Source: Bradyrhizobium oropedii (GTDB taxonomy: Bacteria; Pseudomonadota; Alphaproteobacteria; Rhizobiales; Xanthobacteraceae). From it: a stretch of 53,451 nt of DNA. The notes below the pieces were generated by a model. The model saw only the letters and a program-made list of their open reading frames with translations, did not search any database and was not told where the DNA came from. The position numbers were made by a program, and so were the translations under genes. The DNA is taken from assembly GCF_020889685.1 (NCBI RefSeq), contig NZ_JACMYO010000038.1, positions 1 to 53,451 of the forward strand. The letters are read 5' to 3'. Within the stretch, counting starts at the first letter, position 1. Every line of letters starts with the position of its first letter. Shown here in pieces: positions 50,956 through 53,451 of this stretch.

Positions 50956-52194
50956 ATGTTGATGCAAACGAAGCGACAAACTGCACTTTCGATATGTCTT
51001 GCGCTCGCGGCTGTTCTCGCGGCGGCGCCGTTGCGCGCGCAGCAGGCGCAGACGGCGGCCGGCAGTGATATCCGCGTCGGCAATGTCATGCCCTACACCG
51101 GGCCGCTCGCCGCGTTCGCGACCATCGGGCGGGCGGAAGCGGCCTATTTCGACATGGTCAACGAGCATGGCGGCATCAACGGCCGCAAGGTCAAGTTCGT
51201 CTCGGTCGATGACAGCTCCAATCCGAAGACCGCGATGGAGCAGACCCGCGATCTCGTCGAGAAGCAGGACGTGCTGTTGATGTTCGGCTCGTTCGGCACG
51301 CCGAGCAACCTCGCGGTGCGGAAGTATCTCAACGAGAAGAATATCCCGCAGCTGTTCGTCGCTTCCGGCGACGAAGAGTGGGCGCATCCGAGAGCCTTCC
51401 CCTGGACCATGGGCTGGCAGCCGACCTTCCGTGCCGAAGGGCAGATCTACGCCAACTACATCCAGGCCGCCTATCCCTCGCGCAAGATCGCGGTGCTCTG
51501 GCAGAACGACCAGTTCGGCCGCGACCTGTTCAGGGGATTGCAGGAAGGGCTCGGCGACACCGCAGGGATGATCGTCGCCGATCTCGCCTTCGACGCATCG
51601 GAGACCGCGATCCAGAACCAGATCGGTATTCTGAAAAACTCCGGCGCCGACATCCTCGTGTTCGACGGCGCGCCTGCGATCGCGGCGCGCGCAATCCGCG
51701 TGGCCGCCGACCTCGACTGGCATCCGGTGTTCATCCTCGACAATGCGTCGGCCTCGATCGCCAGCGCGTTGCGGCCGGCGGGCCTGCAAAACTCACTGGG
51801 CGTGATCTCGACCTCGTTCCTGAAGGACGCCGGCGATGCGTCCTGGAAGAACGACCCGCAGATCAAGGCGTGGCTCGCCTTCATGGACAGATATTTCCCC
51901 GACGGCGACAAGGACGACATCTATGCCGTGTTCGGCTATGCCGCCGCCGACACGCTGATGCAGGTGCTGCGCCAGTGCGGCGACGACCTGTCGCGCGACA
52001 ACATCATGCGGCAGGCCGCCTCGCTGAAGGACTACCAGAGCCCGATCGCGCTGCCGGGGATTGTGATCAACACCGGGCCGAAGGATTTCCGCCCGATCAA
52101 GCAGATGCGGCTGGTGCAGTTTGACGGCACCGCCTGGCAGCCGATCGGCGACGTGATCGAGAGCGCGTTCACGGCGGTGCGGGAGGATAACTAA
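50956..52194 (+). CDS. ABC substrate-binding protein, branched-chain amino-acid (LivJ) class
   Basis: A 412-residue periplasmic protein with a Sec signal (ALSICLALAAVLAAAPLRAQQ). The family-6 binding fold begins IRVGNVMPYTGPLAAFATIGRAEAAYFDMVNEHGGINGRKVKFVSVDD. Members bind branched-chain amino acids but also amides, urea and aromatic acids. No LivHMGF genes are in the window, so it must share a transporter. Start codons at 50950 (GTG), 50956 and 50962 are all possible. Its place after hyuBA suggests a cyclic amide or its product as ligand. Confidence 0.85.
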   Translation: MLMQTKRQTALSICLALAAVLAAAPLRAQQAQTAAGSDIRVGNVMPYTGPLAAFATIGRAEAAYFDMVNEHGGINGRKVKFVSVDDSSNPKTAMEQTRDLVEKQDVLLMFGSFGTPSNLAVRKYLNEKNIPQLFVASGDEEWAHPRAFPWTMGWQPTFRAEGQIYANYIQAAYPSRKIAVLWQNDQFGRDLFRGLQEGLGDTAGMIVADLAFDASETAIQNQIGILKNSGADILVFDGAPAIAARAIRVAADLDWHPVFILDNASASIASALRPAGLQNSLGVISTSFLKDAGDASWKNDPQIKAWLAFMDRYFPDGDKDDIYAVFGYAAADTLMQVLRQCGDDLSRDNIMRQAASLKDYQSPIALPGIVINTGPKDFRPIKQMRLVQFDGTAWQPIGDVIESAFTAVREDN

Positions 52195-52210
52195 GCACCG
52201 CCGCCGTTCT

Positions 52211-52324
52211 ATCACCGTCACCCTGAGGAGGCCGCGCTGCGGCCGTCTCGAAGGGTCGACGGCCCGGCTGGCGGCCGTGCATCCGTCGAGGCTCGCTCCG
52301 CTCGCACCTCAGGATGACGGTGAT
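52211..52324. repeat. Dispersed palindromic repeat, family B copy 3
   Basis: The outer 18 bases are reverse complements with one mismatch (ATCACCGTCACCCTGAGG against CCTCAGGATGACGGTGAT). The inner part TCTCGAAGGGTCGACGGCC matches the copy at 20,888. It follows the binding-protein gene by 16 bases and lies 30 bases from the element at 52,354. Confidence 0.75.
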
Positions 52325-52353
52325 GGGCGCAGTGCTTCCCCTCCATCGTAATG

Positions 52354-52477
52354 CGTCGTCCCGGCGAAGGCCGGGACCCATTACCCCAACTCTCAGTTGT
52401 TTGGCACCGCTGGGGGTGACAATCCTTTTCACACCACACAGCGGTGGTTATGGGTCCCGGCCTTCGCCGGGACGACG
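52354..52477. repeat. Palindromic element with 28-bp inverted termini, second copy of the 1,754 type
   Basis: The first and last 28 bases are perfect reverse complements. Each arm contains CCCGGCGAAGGCCGGG, the counterpart of CCCTGCGAAAGCAGGG at 1,754; the bases that differ between the two copies change in pairs and keep the stem. The total is 124 bases against 122 in the first copy, and the central 65 bases are largely unrelated. It lies 12 bases below the stop of the enolase-superfamily gene. Confidence 0.85.
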
Positions 52478-52489
52478 ATGTGGAGAGAC

Positions 52490-53451
52490 CTACTTCTTCA
52501 GCCCGTAATTCAGCAGCCCGCCCTTGTTCTTCGGCGGATGCGCGCGCAGGCCTTCCTCGTTCGGCTCGGTGCCCCAGCCCGGACGGTCCGGAATCACGAG
52601 ATGGCCGTCGACGAACTCGGGCACGTGGGTGAACAGCTCGTGGTCCCACGCGAGCCGATCGATGTCGGTCTCCATGATCCGCAAATTCGGCACGGCCGCG
52701 CAGAAATGCGCGTTCATCATGGTGCAGAGGTGGCCGTAGAAGTTATGCGGCGCGACGTTGACCTCGAAATGCTCGGCGGCCGCGGCGATCTTCATCGACT
52801 GCCAGACCCCGTTCCACGGCGTGTCGATGATCGCGACATCCACCGCCTGCTCGGTGAAATAGGGCAGGAACTCGCGCAGGCCGAGCAGCGTCTCGCATGA
52901 CGAGATCGGGTGCGGGCTCTGGCGACGGATATAGCCGAGCGCCTGCGGGTTGAAGGTGTCGATCTCGACCCAGAACATGTCCATCTTCTCGATCGCGCGT
53001 AGGATCTTGAGATAGCCTTCGGTCTTGGCGTTGAAGTTGAGGTCGAGCAGCAGATCGACATCCGGCCCCGCGCCGTCGCGGATCGCCTCCAGATGCATGC
53101 AGAGATTGCGCAGCACGGTGCGGTCGATATTGATCTCGGGCTGGAACGGTGAGCCGAACCCGGGTCGCCAGCCCATCGGCTTGCCGTCGGTGTAGACGAA
53201 GATATTGGTCTTCATCGCCGTGAATTTCTTCTCGCGCACCTCGGCGCCGATCGCCTTGACGCCGTCGAGATCGGTGATTGGCGGCTTGTACCAGTCGGGG
53301 TGATTGATGCGCCAGGTCGCGCAATGCGACCAGTAGACCCGGACGCGGTCGCGGATCTTGCCGCCGAGCAGGTCGTAGCAGGGCACGCCGAGCGCCTTCG
53401 CCTTGACGTCGAGCAGCGCGTTCTCGATCGCCCCGAGCGCCAGCGCCACCA
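52490..53451 (-). CDS. Enolase-superfamily protein (mandelate racemase/muconate lactonizing type), truncated by window edge
   Basis: The last 320 residues are present; the N-terminus lies beyond base 53,451. The visible barrel has the expected series of ligands and acid-base residues: Lys in TAMKTNIF, Asp in LLLDLNFN, Glu in WVEIDTFNP, Glu in SSCETLLG and His in NVAPHNFYGHL. Such enzymes remove a proton next to a carboxylate, as in sugar-acid dehydratases or racemases. The substrate cannot be decided from this part. Confidence 0.88.
   Translation of the reverse strand, partial: VALALGAIENALLDVKAKALGVPCYDLLGGKIRDRVRVYWSHCATWRINHPDWYKPPITDLDGVKAIGAEVREKKFTAMKTNIFVYTDGKPMGWRPGFGSPFQPEINIDRTVLRNLCMHLEAIRDGAGPDVDLLLDLNFNAKTEGYLKILRAIEKMDMFWVEIDTFNPQALGYIRRQSPHPISSCETLLGLREFLPYFTEQAVDVAIIDTPWNGVWQSMKIAAAAEHFEVNVAPHNFYGHLCTMMNAHFCAAVPNLRIMETDIDRLAWDHELFTHVPEFVDGHLVIPDRPGWGTEPNEEGLRAHPPKNKGGLLNYGLKK

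Overview
High-GC DNA with tightly packed, often 4-bp-overlapping operons, many ABC importers with twin-arginine signal peptides, RpoN-type promoters and several families of palindromic intergenic repeats. This points to an alphaproteobacterium of the order Hyphomicrobiales, most likely Bradyrhizobium or a close relative. The assignment rests on protein style and intergenic repeats; no rRNA or other taxonomic marker is present. No tRNA, CRISPR array or intact insertion sequence was seen.

Layout. 1-14,750 is a nitrogen-scavenging region: a partial SDR gene, a DUF3830 protein, a PuuE-type allantoinase, a five-gene BMP-family ABC importer operon with an isochorismatase-fold amidohydrolase inserted in it, an M20 allantoate/carbamoyl amidohydrolase, an orphan PAS histidine kinase, a LysR/YeiH divergent pair, a formamidase and a second isochorismatase-fold hydrolase. 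Three near-perfect sigma-54 (-24/-12) promoters stand before the importer operon, the formamidase and the second hydrolase, so these genes probably form one nitrogen-limitation regulon. 14,751-17,459 holds a decayed IS5-like transposase end, an M15-like peptidase and an unusual aspartokinase. 17,689-23,331 holds a carbohydrate-type importer without its ATPase, a VOC protein and a FAD amine oxidoreductase.

23,485-26,035 carries two sugar-phosphate enzymes side by side: a phosphofructokinase with the pyrophosphate-dependent signature and an archaeal-type bifunctional fructose-1,6-bisphosphate aldolase/phosphatase. This is the most unexpected gene pair in the window. 26,053-31,312 is a complete oligopeptide-type importer, followed by an HU gene and an SDR that lacks the usual catalytic residues.

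33,337-40,911 is a sulfonate/organosulfur block: three substrate-binding proteins, one permease, one ATPase, an acyl-CoA-dehydrogenase-fold monooxygenase and an SsuD-like flavin monooxygenase broken by a one-base frameshift near 39,141. A CmcJ-like oxygenase and an MFS transporter follow. 43,677-46,919 is an operon of DUF305 protein, beta-propeller protein, ECF sigma factor and anti-sigma factor. 47,154-50,853 encodes hydantoinase/oxoprolinase subunits B and A, followed by an orphan branched-chain-amino-acid-type binding protein and an enolase-superfamily gene cut by the window end.

Intergenic repeats: a 122-124 bp palindromic element occurs twice (1,754 and 52,354) with compensating base changes in its arms; another family occurs three times (20,888; 40,937; 52,211); two more types occur at 42,195 and at 29,531/33,186.
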